DNA of 64,000 nt from positions 140,814,961 to 140,878,960 of the forward strand of contig OZ038382.1 of NCBI GenBank assembly GCA_964036045.1, read 5' to 3'. Position 1 is the stretch's first letter. The number at the start of each line of letters is the position of its first letter. Position numbers and translations under genes: made by a program. Origin of the DNA: Eutreptiella sp. 'Long Island Sound 2002'. Taxonomy: Eukaryota; Euglenozoa; Euglenophyceae; Eutreptiales; Eutreptiaceae. Below the pieces are notes generated by a model. It worked only from the letters and a program-made list of their open reading frames with translations, did not search any database and was not told the origin of the DNA. This document shows positions 33,132 to 43,200 of the stretch, one piece after another.

Positions 33132-33389
33132 CGGGATCGGTGGTCTCCCACCGATCCCTTCGAATACCGGACGAGGCCTCCCATCGACCTGTTCGAGTAC
33201 AGGTGACGGTGCGCACTGCTGCAGGGGTGGGTGGCTCCCATGTGTTTTGTTTTTCTTTGGTGGGGTCTAAAACGAACGAGACCTCCACCCGATCCACCGG
33301 TATCGGTGGTGGCGCGAGTTGCTGGAGGGGGGGGTGGTTCCCACGTCGCCAACTAGGGAGCTCTACGTGCAGGGATCCCAGGAGCACCA

Positions 33390-33452
33390 ACGCCTGGGAT
33401 CGAACCCCCGCACTGGACGATTGAAGACCGACGCTCTCACTACTGGGCCGCG
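33390..33452 (-). other. tRNA-derived sequence, minus strand
   Basis: On the minus strand CGGCCCAGTAG (A box, one mismatch) and GGTTCGATCCC (B box) start 44 bp apart, the normal tRNA spacing. Between them is AGAGCGTCGGTCTTCAATCG, much like a tRNA D-arm end and anticodon arm. The T stem and anticodon stem have mismatches, so it is a relic or SINE-like sequence. It lies in the same orientation as LINE-B. Confidence 0.4.
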
Positions 33453-33524
33453 GGAGTCTCTTACGCGACTTAGGGGTGTCGTCGGCTATGAATCCAGTCC
33501 TGAGGGTGGAACTGTGCGTTGTGA

Positions 33525-34596
33525 AGCGTGTTGCGCGTGCCGGGAGGCCCCAGTCCACGTGCAGGGGGTCGGGACAGGGGGGGAGGGGGCTGGGTGGGGT
33601 GCGGCACCGTTGGATCACCGACTGACGTGCACAGGGGTAAGAGGCGGACAGTAGCACCGCCGGATCGCCGACTGACTGTAGGGCGGGGGGTCGCTCTGCC
33701 TCTTTCCGTCCCTCTGCCTTCCCTGGGCAGGCAACAAAGCGGGCGTCACTGGCGTTGTGCTGTCCATGGGGGGCGTGGCCCCCCATACCACTCCGGTTCG
33801 TGTTCACCCGGCTTCTCTGGGTACGATCTGTGCGGCGTCCCGGTGCGCAGGCGCGGGCCCGCTTGTTCTTCGCGGCCCCCATGTGGGTCGGCGGCTGGAG
33901 CGGGGGGGCGGGTCACACTCCGGCTCCCCTCTCGGGTGGGGGGGGCCCAACCCCCTTGCCTCAGGGGGGGTGTCGCGCCGCGGCCTCCCCGCCCTCGTTC
34001 CGGGCGGCGGCCTGCGGTACCCCTTTCTGGCTCTCTTCGTGTCGCTGGCGCGCTCCCTGAAGCGTGTTGCGCGTGCCGGGAGGCCCCAGTTCACGTGCAG
34101 GGGGTCGGGACAGGGGGGGAGGGGGCTGGGTGGGGTGCGGCACCGTTGGATCGCCGACTGACGTGCACAGGGGTAAGAGGCGGACAGTAGCACCGCCGGA
34201 TCGCCGACTGACTGTAGGGCGGGGGGTCGCTCTGCCTCTTTCCGTCCCTCTGCCTTCCCTGGGCAGGCAACAAAGCGGGCGTCACTGGCGTTGTGCTGTC
34301 CATGGGGGGCGTGGCCCCCCATACCACTCCGGTTCGTGTTCACCCGGCTTCTCTGGGTACGATCTGTGCGGCGTCCCGGTGCGCAGGCGCGGGCCCGCTT
34401 GTTCTTCGCGGCCCCCATGTGGGTCGGCGGCTGGAGCGGGGGGGCGGGTCACACTCCGGCTCCCCTCTCGGGTGGGGGGGGGCCAACCCCCTTGCCTCAG
34501 GGGGGGTGTCGCGCCGCGGCCTCCCCGCCCTCGTTCCGGGCGGCGGCCTGCGGTACCCCTTTCTGGCTCTCTTCGTGTCGCTGGCGCGCTCCCTTC
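33525..34596. repeat. Near-perfect 536 bp tandem duplication in LINE-B
   Basis: 33,525-34,060 and 34,061-34,596 differ at only about three positions by eye. Both carry 'ccacgtgcagggggtcggg' (one c/t change), 'gcaccgttggatc', 'gtagcaccgccggatcgccg' and 'ctgtccatggggggcgtggc'. Part of the unit recurs at about 35,315-35,700 with more differences. The high identity means a recent event or an assembly duplicate. Confidence 0.9.
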
Positions 34597-34619
34597 CGGC
34601 GCGCGCGTGCGGTCGGGGC

Positions 34620-36420
34620 TGAAGTGCCGCCCCGGGGTGGGGGGGGGTGAGGGGTGGCCCGTGGACCGCTCCCCTGGGGGCCCCAGCTGACCTGCAAACC
34701 CCCCCTTTGTCCCCTCGGAGTGGGCTGTGGTTACGGGAGGGTCATGCGGGGCGCGGCCTCCTTCGTGTTCCGTTGTGCGCGTTGCTCCGGCACGCCGGTG
34801 TGGGTTCGCGGGAGCAGGTCCAGCCGCCGTTGCCCTTTCCGTGTCGCCGTTCCTCCTGTGGGTGGGGGTGCCCCCCCGGCCCTGGGGGGGCGGAGGGCCG
34901 CGCCTGTGGCTCCCCAGCTGGGGTGGGTGCGGGGGGGGGGGTGGGGGGGCCGCCCCCCCGCCCGCTCTCGGGCCTGTGCGGGAGGGGGGGGGGGGGGGGG
35001 TGGGGGGGGGGCTTCGGTCCCCTGGCGATGCCTCCTGTCGGCCAAGGGGGGGGGGGGCGGCTTGGCGGTCCCGGCCCCGGGAGCCAGCCATCGGCCAGGG
35101 GGGTCACGCCCTTCTTCCGCCCCCCTCTACCGAGAGCCAGATTCTCATGCAGTCCCTCTCTGGGGCCCCTCATCCCCCGGCCGTTGTCGCGCGGCGCTGG
35201 CTGGCCGGGGGTGGCCGTGAGGGTCAGCGGTCAGTGGTGAGGGGGTTGCGGGGCAGCAGGTTTCCCCCCGCGCTTGTTGTCTCCGCACTCCCTCCCGCGG
35301 GAGCTGGCGCGCCGCTTTCCCTGGGTAGGCAACTAAGCGGGCGTCACTGGTGTCGTGCTGTCCATGGGGGGCGTGGCCCCCCATACCATTCCGGTTCGCG
35401 CCCACCCGGCTTCTCTGGGCACGATCTGCGCGGCGTCCCGGTGCGCAGGCGTGGGCCCACTTGTTCTTCGCGGCCCCCATCTGAGCCGGCGGCCGGGGCG
35501 GGGGGGCGGGTCACACTCCGGCTCCCCCCTCGGGCGGGGGGGGTCCATCCCTTCTGCCTCAGGGGGTGGGGGCCGGGGCCCCCGCGGCTGGCGGGCCGGT
35601 GGGGGTGCGGGGGGGGGGGGTGTCGTGCCGCGGCCTCCCTGCTCTCGTTCCAGGCGGCGGCCTGTGGTACTCCTTCCTGGCTCTCCCCGTGTCGCCGGCG
35701 CGCTCCCTGCCGGCGCGCGCGTGCGGTCGGGGCTGAAGTGCCGCCCCCGGGTGGGGGGGGTGAGGGGCGGCCCGTGGACCGCCCCCTTGGGGGCCCCATC
35801 TGACTTGAAACCCCCCCTCTGTCACCTCGGAGTGGGCTGTGGTTACGGGAGGGTCATGTGGGGCGCGGCCTCCTTCCTGCTCCGTTGTGCGCGTTGCTCC
35901 GGCACGCCGGTGTGGGTTCGCGGGAGCAGGCCCAGCCGCCGTTGCCCTTATCGCGCCGCCGTTCCCCCTGAGGGGGGGGCGCCCCCCCGGCCCTGGGGGG
36001 GCGGAGGGCCGCGCCTGTGGCTCCCCTGCTGTGCTGGGTGCAGGGTGGGGGGGTGGGGGGGCCGCCTCCCTGCCCGCCCTCGGGTCTGTGCGGGGGGGGG
36101 GGTGGGTTGGGGGGGGCCCTTTGCCCCCCTGGCGATGCCTCTCGTCGGCCGGGGGGGAGGGCGGGGGCGGCATGGCGGTCCTGGTCTCGGGGGCCAGCCA
36201 TCGGTCAGGGGGTCGCGCCCTTCACCCGCCCCCCCTATTGAGAGCCAGATGCTCGCGCAGGCCCTCGCCGGGGCCCCTCATCCCCCGGCCGTTGCCGCGC
36301 GGCGCTGGCCGGCCGAGGGTGGCCGTGAGGGTTAGCGGTCAGTGGTTAGCGGGTTGCGGGGCAGCAGGTTCCTCCTCGCGCTCGTTGTCTCCGCACTCCC
36401 TCCCGCGGGAGGTGGCGCGC
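34620..36420. repeat. Larger diverged tandem duplication with long G tracts
   Basis: 34,620-35,260 aligns with 35,735-36,360 (period about 1,115 bp): 'gtggttacgggagggtcatg', 'cacgccggtgtgggttcgcg' and 'cccctcatcccccggccgtt' occur in both. Long G runs (for example 34,930-34,950, 34,980-35,015, 35,045-35,060, 36,095-36,110) could form G-quadruplexes and are prone to sequencing error. No reading frame here is credible on either strand. Confidence 0.75.
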
Positions 36421-36509
36421 CCTCGCACGTCGTGCCATACCGTCGGGGGGGCGTGGGTCAGGGGGCCCACCCCCCCCCCCCAACCCTCCCGTACCCGCCG
36501 TCTGGGCCT

Positions 36510-36797
36510 TCACTTGCGCCGCCGCTTGTGTGGGGGCTGGGGCTGCGGCGGCGGCGGGTTGTGCCGGCGGTAGCGCCAGTGGGCGAGGGCGCTACGCAAA
36601 GCCCGGGGGAGCCAGTTGTTGGCGTCCGCATCCGTGATGCGGAGCACGGCTTCCCCTTCCAGGAAGGCCGGCCACGTCGGCTCCCTGTCGGGCCACGCCG
36701 CCCGGATCACTGACCTGAGGACCCTCTCGTGGTCCTCTGGGGCCGCCCACCCCCCAGGGGGTGCCTCTCGGTTTCCACCGTCCCTCCAGAGGAGCAC
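36510..36797 (-). CDS. Uncharacterised LINE-B frame ending in a basic tail
   Basis: The frame has 95 codons with balanced composition, unlike the low-complexity neighbours: Val-Leu-Arg-Ser-Val-Ile-Arg-Ala-Ala-Trp-Pro, Glu-Gly-Glu-Ala-Val-Leu-Arg-Ile-Thr-Asp, Leu-Pro-Arg-Ala-Leu-Arg-Ser-Ala-Leu-Ala-His-Trp. It ends in a Pro/Gln stretch and Lys-Arg-Arg-Arg-Lys before the stop at 36,510. It is probably the C-terminus of a longer minus-strand protein whose upstream part is in another frame (36,592-37,986). I know no family for it. Confidence 0.4.
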   Translation of the reverse strand: MLLWRDGGNREAPPGGWAAPEDHERVLRSVIRAAWPDREPTWPAFLEGEAVLRITDADANNWLPRALRSALAHWRYRRHNPPPPQPQPPHKRRRK

Positions 36798-37986
36798 GGC
36801 ATCGAAGGGCCGGTTCCGCGCCCTCCTGGAGGTCCCCTGGTTGGCCCAACCACCCGTACACTTCCCCCACCAGGGGGAGGGTCTCCCCCCCCAGCGGGTC
36901 CGGGACTGCGCCCCAGTCCCGGTCCCATGGCTGGCCCTCCTCCGCCCCCCGTGCCGGCCCCCCTCGCTGCCCCTGCGCCTGCGGCGCCGATGCCGCGCCC
37001 CGTCCCCCCTCCGCCGGGGCCATCCGCGCCGGCTCCGCCCTCGGCGCGGGGGGGGCTTGCTGGTGCTGGCTTCGTGGGGGTTGGGGGGGGACGAGCTCGC
37101 CGGTGTCAGGGTCGATGTTGTAGAGGTGGTGGTGGTGGTGGTGGTGGTGGTGGTGGGTGTGGTGTGCCGGCATCTGTTGGATGCCGGGGGGGATGCACCT
37201 CACCGGCTGCACGTCCGGCTGCGGGGGTGCTCCACCCTCTGCCCCCCTCCCTGCGCCCCGCCCTCCTCCCTGGGCTCCCATGCCCCGTCCCTCCTGTCCC
37301 TTGGGGCCCTTGCCCTTGCCCTTGCCCTTGCCCTTGGGCCCCTTTCCAGTCCCATGCCCGTGTCGCGGGTCCCGCCTCTCGTCCCCCACGCCCTGGCCCG
37401 CTCGCTCTCCCATCCCCCCTCGTCCTGCCCCCTGCACCTGGGTACCCTTCCCGCGCCCCTGAGCACCCTTCTCGTGCCCTGGCCCCTCCCCGGCCGCCTG
37501 CCCGTGTCGCGGGTCCCGCCTCTCGTCCCCCATGCCCTGGCCCGCTCGCTCTCCCACCTCCCCTCGCCCCGCCCCCTGCACCTGGGCTTCCTGCCCGCGC
37601 CCCTGCGCGCCCTCCCCGTGCCCTGACCCCTCCCCTGCTCCCTGCCTGCCGCGCCGTCCGCTGCTCCCCTCCCCCCCTGCCGCTGCGCCCTTCCTGGACC
37701 AGTCGCCAGGGGTCCCGCTGCCTTTGCAGTTGCGGCAGCGTGACGCCCGGCGGCGAGCGCTCGCGCGTCGGGGGGCGGACGTGCCGCTCCCGCCCCGGGG
37801 GGAAGGGCCTTGGGGGGGTACGGCTTGGGGGGGCTGGTGTGGGTGTGGGCGGGGTTGGCGTGGGCGCGGTACTTCGCGCTCTCCCTGCCCACTGCTGCTG
37901 CTGCGGCGGCCGCCGGCGACGCGTCCGCGGCCCGTGCGGGGTTCTTCCCCCGCTTGCGCGGCGTGCCGGGGGCCGCAGCCCCTCAC
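36592..37986 (-). CDS. Uncharacterised Gly/Arg-rich frame with poly-His and repeats
   Basis: A 464-codon frame. It opens with a Pro/Arg-rich stretch holding a Cys-x2-Cys pair (Cys-Arg-Asn-Cys-Lys-Gly-Ser-Gly). Two related Gly/Arg segments of about 45 residues follow, each containing Asp-Glu-Arg-Arg-Asp-Pro-Arg-His-Gly, then a Lys-Gly dipeptide run encoded by a 6 bp repeat at about 37,309-37,340. Then come Arg-Cys-Ile-Pro-Pro-Gly-Ile-Gln-Gln, a run of about ten His encoded by a GGT repeat at 37,115-37,155, and Tyr-Asn-Ile-Asp-Pro-Asp-Thr-Gly-Glu-Leu. The last short block looks like real protein. RGG-like composition suggests RNA binding, but that is inference. Confidence 0.35.
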   Translation of the reverse strand: MRGCGPRHAAQAGEEPRTGRGRVAGGRRSSSSGQGEREVPRPRQPRPHPHQPPQAVPPQGPSPRGGSGTSAPRRASARRRASRCRNCKGSGTPGDWSRKGAAAGGEGSSGRRGRQGAGEGSGHGEGAQGRGQEAQVQGAGRGEVGERAGQGMGDERRDPRHGQAAGEGPGHEKGAQGRGKGTQVQGAGRGGMGERAGQGVGDERRDPRHGHGTGKGPKGKGKGKGKGPKGQEGRGMGAQGGGRGAGRGAEGGAPPQPDVQPVRCIPPGIQQMPAHHTHHHHHHHHHHLYNIDPDTGELVPPQPPRSQHQQAPPAPRAEPARMAPAEGGRGAASAPQAQGQRGGPARGAEEGQPWDRDWGAVPDPLGGETLPLVGEVYGWLGQPGDLQEGAEPALRCRAPLEGRWKPRGTPWGVGGPRGPREGPQVSDPGGVARQGADVAGLPGRGSRAPHHGCGRQQLAPPGFA

Positions 37987-38516
37987 GCGCCCTCCTCACT
38001 CTCCTTCGCTGCTGTGGCGGCCGCCGACGAGGCGCCCGTGGCCGCGGTCGCAGACCCTCGCACGCCCTCCTCGTTCTCCTCTGCTGCCGCGGCGGCCGCC
38101 GGCGAGGCGCCCACGGCCCGTGCGGGGTCCGTCGCAACCCCTCGCGCGCCCTTCTTGCTCTCCTGTGCGGCTGCGGCAGCCCTCGGCGATGCGTCTGGCT
38201 CCTGCGCCGGGGCTGCCCCCCTTGTCGGCGGCGTGCCGGGAGCCGCGGCCGGGGCCGCGGCGTGGCTCGCCGCGGTCTCCGCCTCCTGCGCGTCTGGGCG
38301 GGGCGGGGCGGCGGGGCTGGCCGCTTGGGCGGCGGGGGCGGCCGTCTCGGCTGGCCCAGATTCCCAGGCCGGCGGCGGCGGCCCGACCACCGCCGCCTCC
38401 GCCAGCCTCCGCTCCTCGCGCTCCGCGAGGGTCTCCCCCGTCCACTCCGGGGAGGAGACAGGGGAGCGGGAGCGGGGACCGGCGGTGGTGGCGGTCGTCC
38501 CGCTGGAGGGACCCAT
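37983..38516 (-). CDS. Uncharacterised Ala-rich frame with internal repeats, LINE-B
   Basis: A 177-codon frame with three related Ala/Glu/Thr-rich repeats of about 40 residues near its end (Ala-Ala-Ala-Ala, then Glu-Glu/Glu-Ser, then Lys/Glu-Glu-Gly-Ala/Val-Arg-Gly). The first third is better balanced (Pro-Glu-Trp-Thr-Gly-Glu-Thr-Leu-Ala-Glu-Arg-Glu-Glu-Arg-Arg-Leu-Ala-Glu-Ala). It follows the 312-codon frame 38,592-39,530. It may be a linker of the same polyprotein. No domain recognised. Confidence 0.3.
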   Translation of the reverse strand: MGPSSGTTATTAGPRSRSPVSSPEWTGETLAEREERRLAEAAVVGPPPPAWESGPAETAAPAAQAASPAAPPRPDAQEAETAASHAAAPAAAPGTPPTRGAAPAQEPDASPRAAAAAQESKKGARGVATDPARAVGASPAAAAAAEENEEGVRGSATAATGASSAAATAAKESEEGA

Positions 38517-38591
38517 CGGAGTCTGCCATCACTTCTACTCTGGTAGGCATGCGTGGTGGCAGGCGCGCCCTTCCCACTACCTCCTGGTGCA

Positions 38592-39530
38592 TCAGTGCCG
38601 TGCCGTGGGCAGTGCCGTGTGGTGCTCTGCGGGGGGGAGGGGGGGAGGGGGTGGGGGGCCGGCTGTGGCGTCAGTCCCGCACGGCCGGGGGTCCGCGGCC
38701 ATCCACCGGCATTGGGAGGGGAGGCGGGGGAGCCACGCGGCCCACGCGTCGCGCCACAGCTCCCAGTCTGGGGCGGGGCCCAGGGCCCTGGGCCCCCGGG
38801 GGTCTTCGAGCGGTGTCGGGGGCAGCCGCACCAGGTGGACCCCCGTAACGGCGGTTACCTCCTGTGTGCGCAGGAAGGTGTGTACTCCGTCCCGCGCCGC
38901 GGGCGCCGGGAGGGGGGGGCGGGGTACGGGTGTGGCCCCAAAGAGGTGGGTGGGGGTGATCCCCAGGATCCGCCCCGGGCCCCCGCGGGTCGAGACGACG
39001 AGGAGGAGGAGGGGGGTGCCAGGGCACTCTTGCCAGAGGACCTGCCCCCTGTGGTGGGCACCCCTGGTCCTGGAGAGGGGGGGGGACAGGTCTGGGTTAG
39101 CCCAGCCGCGGGGCGCGTGCGTCGCCGATGGGAGGGCGGGGCACCAAGTGGGCTCCCTGGGGAACGCCTCGTAGACGACGGCGTACGGGGGGGTAGGCCC
39201 GGTGCCGTCATACACCGGGTTGGTCGGCCGGGGGCGGGCGGACGCCTCGTCCGCGCCTTCCACGAACACCGTGACCTCGCCCACCTCCAGGTCCTCGTCC
39301 GGCGGGTGTAGAAGGTGGAGCGCCGCATCCAGCTCGGACACTCCCCCCGGGTACGTGGCCCGCGCCCGGTTCAGGTACGGGGCCGCGTCCCCGGGGTAGC
39401 GCGTCCTGAGGGCGTGCAGCAGGGCTGGGGCGCTACTGCGGAGGGACATGGCAGACCCCGCTCCCGTCACCCAGAGGGTGTCCCCCATGGACAGGGGCCG
39501 GCCCGACCGATTGGACTCGCGCCACTCCAT
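38592..39530 (-). CDS. Uncharacterised 312-codon frame, LINE-B
   Basis: Balanced composition with aromatic and hydrophobic residues, e.g. Gly-Asp-Thr-Leu-Trp-Val-Thr-Gly-Ala, Ala-Val-Val-Tyr-Glu-Ala-Phe-Pro-Arg-Glu-Pro, Leu-Leu-Leu-Leu-Val-Val-Ser-Thr-Arg-Gly and Trp-Glu-Leu-Trp-Arg-Asp-Ala-Trp-Ala-Ala-Trp-Leu. That argues for a folded protein and not a compositional artefact. It starts at Met 39,530, overlapping the end of 39,433-39,825 in another frame, which suggests one broken coding region. I cannot place it in a family. Confidence 0.45.
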   Translation of the reverse strand: MEWRESNRSGRPLSMGDTLWVTGAGSAMSLRSSAPALLHALRTRYPGDAAPYLNRARATYPGGVSELDAALHLLHPPDEDLEVGEVTVFVEGADEASARPRPTNPVYDGTGPTPPYAVVYEAFPREPTWCPALPSATHAPRGWANPDLSPPLSRTRGAHHRGQVLWQECPGTPLLLLVVSTRGGPGRILGITPTHLFGATPVPRPPLPAPAARDGVHTFLRTQEVTAVTGVHLVRLPPTPLEDPRGPRALGPAPDWELWRDAWAAWLPRLPSQCRWMAADPRPCGTDATAGPPPPPPLPPAEHHTALPTARH

Positions 39531-39825
39531 CCAGTGCCCGTAGAGGGCCGCTTCCGGGCTGATGAACCCCTGGCCGGATGGCGTTCACGATCCGGTGCAT
39601 TGCCGGGAGCAGCGTAGGGGCCCCCGCTCCGTTCAGGGCGCGGACGGCCGGGAGGGCGGTCTCGTTGAGGAAGGCCCTCGCACTGCCCTCCAGGTCGCAC
39701 CGTGCGGCAGCGTGCGCTTCTTTTGCCTCCGCCACCGCGTCCGCCACCAGGCCCCGGACGGCCGCCTCCTGCGCTCTGCGGCGGGCCCTGGTGTGCCCCG
39801 GCCCATCCCCCCGTCGGCGTGGCAT
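39433..39825 (-). CDS. Uncharacterised 130-codon frame, LINE-B
   Basis: It begins with a basic Arg-rich segment (Met-Pro-Arg-Arg-Arg), then an Ala/Glu-rich likely helix, then Phe-Leu-Asn-Glu-Thr-Ala-Leu-Pro-Ala-Val-Arg-Ala-Leu-Asn. The last part loses plausibility where the next frame (38,592-39,530) takes over. It could be the N-terminus of that protein. No family recognised. Confidence 0.35.
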   Translation of the reverse strand: MPRRRGDGPGHTRARRRAQEAAVRGLVADAVAEAKEAHAAARCDLEGSARAFLNETALPAVRALNGAGAPTLLPAMHRIVNAIRPGVHQPGSGPLRALDGVARVQSVGPAPVHGGHPLGDGSGVCHVPPQ

Positions 39826-39864
39826 GGTGCTGCGGGCTCTGCAAAGGGCGGCGGCGGGTGGGGG

Positions 39865-40212
39865 TTAGGGGGCGAACACGTGCGACAGGTGCGCAACGGA
39901 TGTGGGGTCCCGCAGGTGCACGTGGATCCACAGAAGGGCAGCGCCCGCGGGGCCCGCTTGTTCGTGCGAGGGGGTGTGTGCCCCCTCGATGCGCCGGCGC
40001 AAGGCCTCCTCCTCTGTGCGCCTGTGCGGGCCTGCGGGAGGTTGGGGCCAGGGGCACGCGGCTACCTGGGTGCACCGCGCGCACCTGTTGGCGCCTGTCG
40101 ATGCTACGGAGGACACCGTGCCACATACTCCGCAGAGTCGGCAGGTGTGTGAGAGGTGGGAGGGCGGCGACCAGGGGTCGAGATGGCGGAGCCAGAGGTC
40201 GTCCCACCTCTG
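39865..40212 (-). pseudogene. Zinc-cluster segment after a TGA stop, LINE-B
   Basis: This lies in the same frame as the long ORF 40,213-43,446, directly after its TGA stop at 40,213-40,215. It reads His-Thr-Cys-Arg-Leu-Cys-Gly-Val-Cys, 13 residues, then Cys-Ala-Arg-Cys (about 40,069-40,146), a likely zinc-binding cluster, and runs on to a stop at 39,865. A single nonsense mutation in a longer protein explains this best; the zinc cluster would then be its C-terminal domain. Confidence 0.45.
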
Positions 40213-43200
40213 TCAGAGGGGGTCCCGGATCTCCAGCAGGCGGGCGTGGACGCGGCGCCGGTAGTCCTTGCCAAGCGTCTTCCGCTGGACCTCCTGCCAC
40301 GTGTCGCCGGGGAGGATTCCCCGGTCGTGGAAGGCGGCGATGAGGTCGTCCCACGTCGGGCGGGGGTGCCCCTGGGGGGGGCTCGCCATGTACACGTGGC
40401 GCCCGGTGAGGTGGAGCGTCAGCGCGTCCCATTGGCACCCGTTCGCGGTGTCCCTGTGGAGGAGGGCCAGCAGGGTGCCGTCCGCGACTGCGTCCCACCC
40501 CACTCGCAGCCCTTCGCAGCCGTCAAGCTCCTGGCGCAGCGCGGCTGCGATACCGGTGGGGAGCATGAGGAGCAAGGGCCCCTGGGTGTGGCCCAGCCGG
40601 GACAGGGCGTCGTCGTATACCGGCCCCCCAGCTTTGAAGTGCGCCACGGTGAGTTGGGTGGCCCCGTCCTCTGGGGGGTGCCACCGGACGGTGGCCGCAG
40701 CGTGTCCCCACGTGCGTATCTCTGTGGCCCGGAGCACGTTGGCGGTGTGAAGGACGATGCGGGGCGGGACGGGCGTCCTAACGAGTGAGGATACGTCCCC
40801 AGTCCATCCCGTTTGCGGCCCCGGGGCCGCCTGCAGCCATTCCCCCGTCGCCGCGTCCCACGGGTGGTCAGGCCCCGCCCCGCGGATCATGGTGGGTCTC
40901 GGCCGGGTGTCCGGCCCCCACCCCCGGAGCGGGATGGCGGCGTATCGTTGCGCAGGGGTCTCCGGGGCGCGCGTGGCGGCGCACCACCGGCCCCACTCCC
41001 GCGCCCACTCCTCCCCCACGATGCGCGCCTCCCATGCGGTCATGGAGCCGCGCCCGATGATCCACGGTGGGAAGAGGGCGTCTTGCAGGTGCCTCGAGAA
41101 CCCCCCCGGCAGGTCCTGATACGGGTGGGGGCTCTCTTGGGGTGGGCACTTGTCAGGGCGCGGGGGAGGGGGAGGGTGGTCGCCCTCCGCCGCAGTGAGC
41201 CACCGGTGCGCCCGGGCCGCCGCGCTTAGGGGCTCGTGGAGGAGTTGCTCCAGCTGGTGGTTGCGAAGCTCCCACGCGAATCCCCCCAGCAGGAGCATGT
41301 GGTGGAGGAAATCGTCCACTGAGGTCCCCCCCGGCGGGTCGTATCGGGTTATGGCGCGGAGCTGCGCCTCCGCGTCCTCGGGCACCAGTCCAGAGCAGAA
41401 CACCTCCGTCCACGTGGCGCCTGCGGAGCGCCACGAGGCCACCCACAGGGCCTTGTCCCCAGGTGGGAGGTGGCGGGCCGCCTCGTGTACCGCCTGGCGG
41501 TAGTGGGGCCAGAGCAGCCGCGAGTGGGTGCAACCCACGTGCATGTGCACCGGGGTCTCCTCCGGGCCGCCGCAGAAAAGGCACGGTTGCGGGACGATGG
41601 CGACGCCGGAGAGCCGTTCCTTCCGGACGCGGAGCCTGCGCTGCACCGGCGTGTGGCCGTCTCGGGCCCGCAGCGCCCGGCGGTTGGTGGCCGCCGCGGT
41701 GAGGTCCCGGGCGTGGACGTAGGCCGTGGCGTGGGCCGCGCCCAAAGGTGTGTGTTCCCGGTGCGTCAGCGCATGGTCCGTCTGCGCCTGTTGCGCGACC
41801 TCGCCGAGCACCCGCATCGTGGGGGGCCGTAGATCGAGATGGCCGTCACGGCTGGCGACAATGAGTTGGGCGTGGCCAGAGTCCGGGGGCGTATTCTGCA
41901 AGACGGTGTCCTGGGACGCCGCCCAGTCCGCCTTGTGCAGTAGGGCGTCACTGTGGTGCGAGGTGGCTCGGACGTACCAGAACGGGTGATTGGCGTGGTG
42001 CCCCCGCGCGCACAGGCCGTCCCGGAGCCACCTCAGGGGCATCTGGATGACCACCTTCGCTCCGCCCGCGGGGACCCCCGTGGTTCGCTCGCGATCTGCG
42101 TGCCGCAGGAGGTGGAGGATGACTTCGGCGTCCACCGTGTGGACCCATGGTTTGTGGGCACCGTAATGTAGGGGGAGGGAGGCGGCCATCCCCTCCCCGT
42201 CGGGCACCGTGCCCGAGATGGCCACCGCCCACGTGCGGGTGAGGTCGGCGGCGAGAGCGACGCTGCTGGCGTGTCTGCAGGGTCCGCCCCCGGACGCGTC
42301 AGAGGAGGTGTGTCCCCAGGCCTTTTTTTTCTGTGCCCCCTTGTCTCTTGCATTTGCTGGTTCCCGGCTCGGTGTGCCGTGGGCCTTGGCGCTCTGTGGT
42401 CCTGCTTGGCCCTCCTCTTTGCTTTTTTTCTTCTTTTTTTTCGCCCCCCCCCCCTCCCTTTTCTTATTCTGCCCGGGTGTGCTGGTTGTGCGGTTCTCGG
42501 GCTGGTTTGTGTCCCCTGGGCTGTGGGCTGTGCTGATGTGTGTTGCTGTGTCGTTGGGTGCTCCCTGGTTGTGCCCGGTCTGTGTCTGTTGCTGCCTGTC
42601 GCGTTGCGGTGTGGTGGTATGTTTTGAGTTGTGCCTGGTGCTGTGTGGGCTGCCTGTGTTGGGCTTGGTTCTTGATCCGCGCTGCTGCCCCCTGTTGCCA
42701 TCTCCTGGTCCCCTGTCGTGGCCCGTGGTTGTGTTCTGTCCTGGGGTGCGGTGCCGCGTTGCTCTGGTGTGCCCCCTCTCGTGCGGTTTGCTGCTGTGGT
42801 GCCGTGTTGTTTCGTTCGCGCTGGCTGGTGCTGTGTGGTGTTGCCTGTGGTTGCTGGCTGTTCGCTGCTGTTTCTGGTTGTTTGCCGTTGTTTCCTGCCG
42901 GCCTGTGTTGTCGCGGGTGCTCCTGCCTGGCCGCGTGGCTTGCTGCCCTGCTGTGTGCTGTGGTTTGTTGTGGCGCCCCGCTCCCCTGTGCTTTGTTCTG
43001 TGTTCTGTGGTGCTTGACTGCCGTGTGGAGCCGTGCTGTGGCGCCCTGTGGTCCTTTTTCCTTTCCTGGTGGTGTTCGTTCGTGTCTTTGCCCTGGGTGT
43101 GCGGTGCTGTGTTGCGCTGCGCGTCATGTTGTTCGTTGCCGGTTTGGTCTGCGCTGTTGTTGGTGCCTCTTGCTGTGGCGTGTCGCTGCCTGTTGTGGTG

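Noticed and set aside
36729-38546. 605-codon plus-strand ORF rich in Pro, Ala, Arg and Gly
   Set aside because: It is antisense to the more protein-like minus-strand frames of LINE-B and its composition follows GC content.
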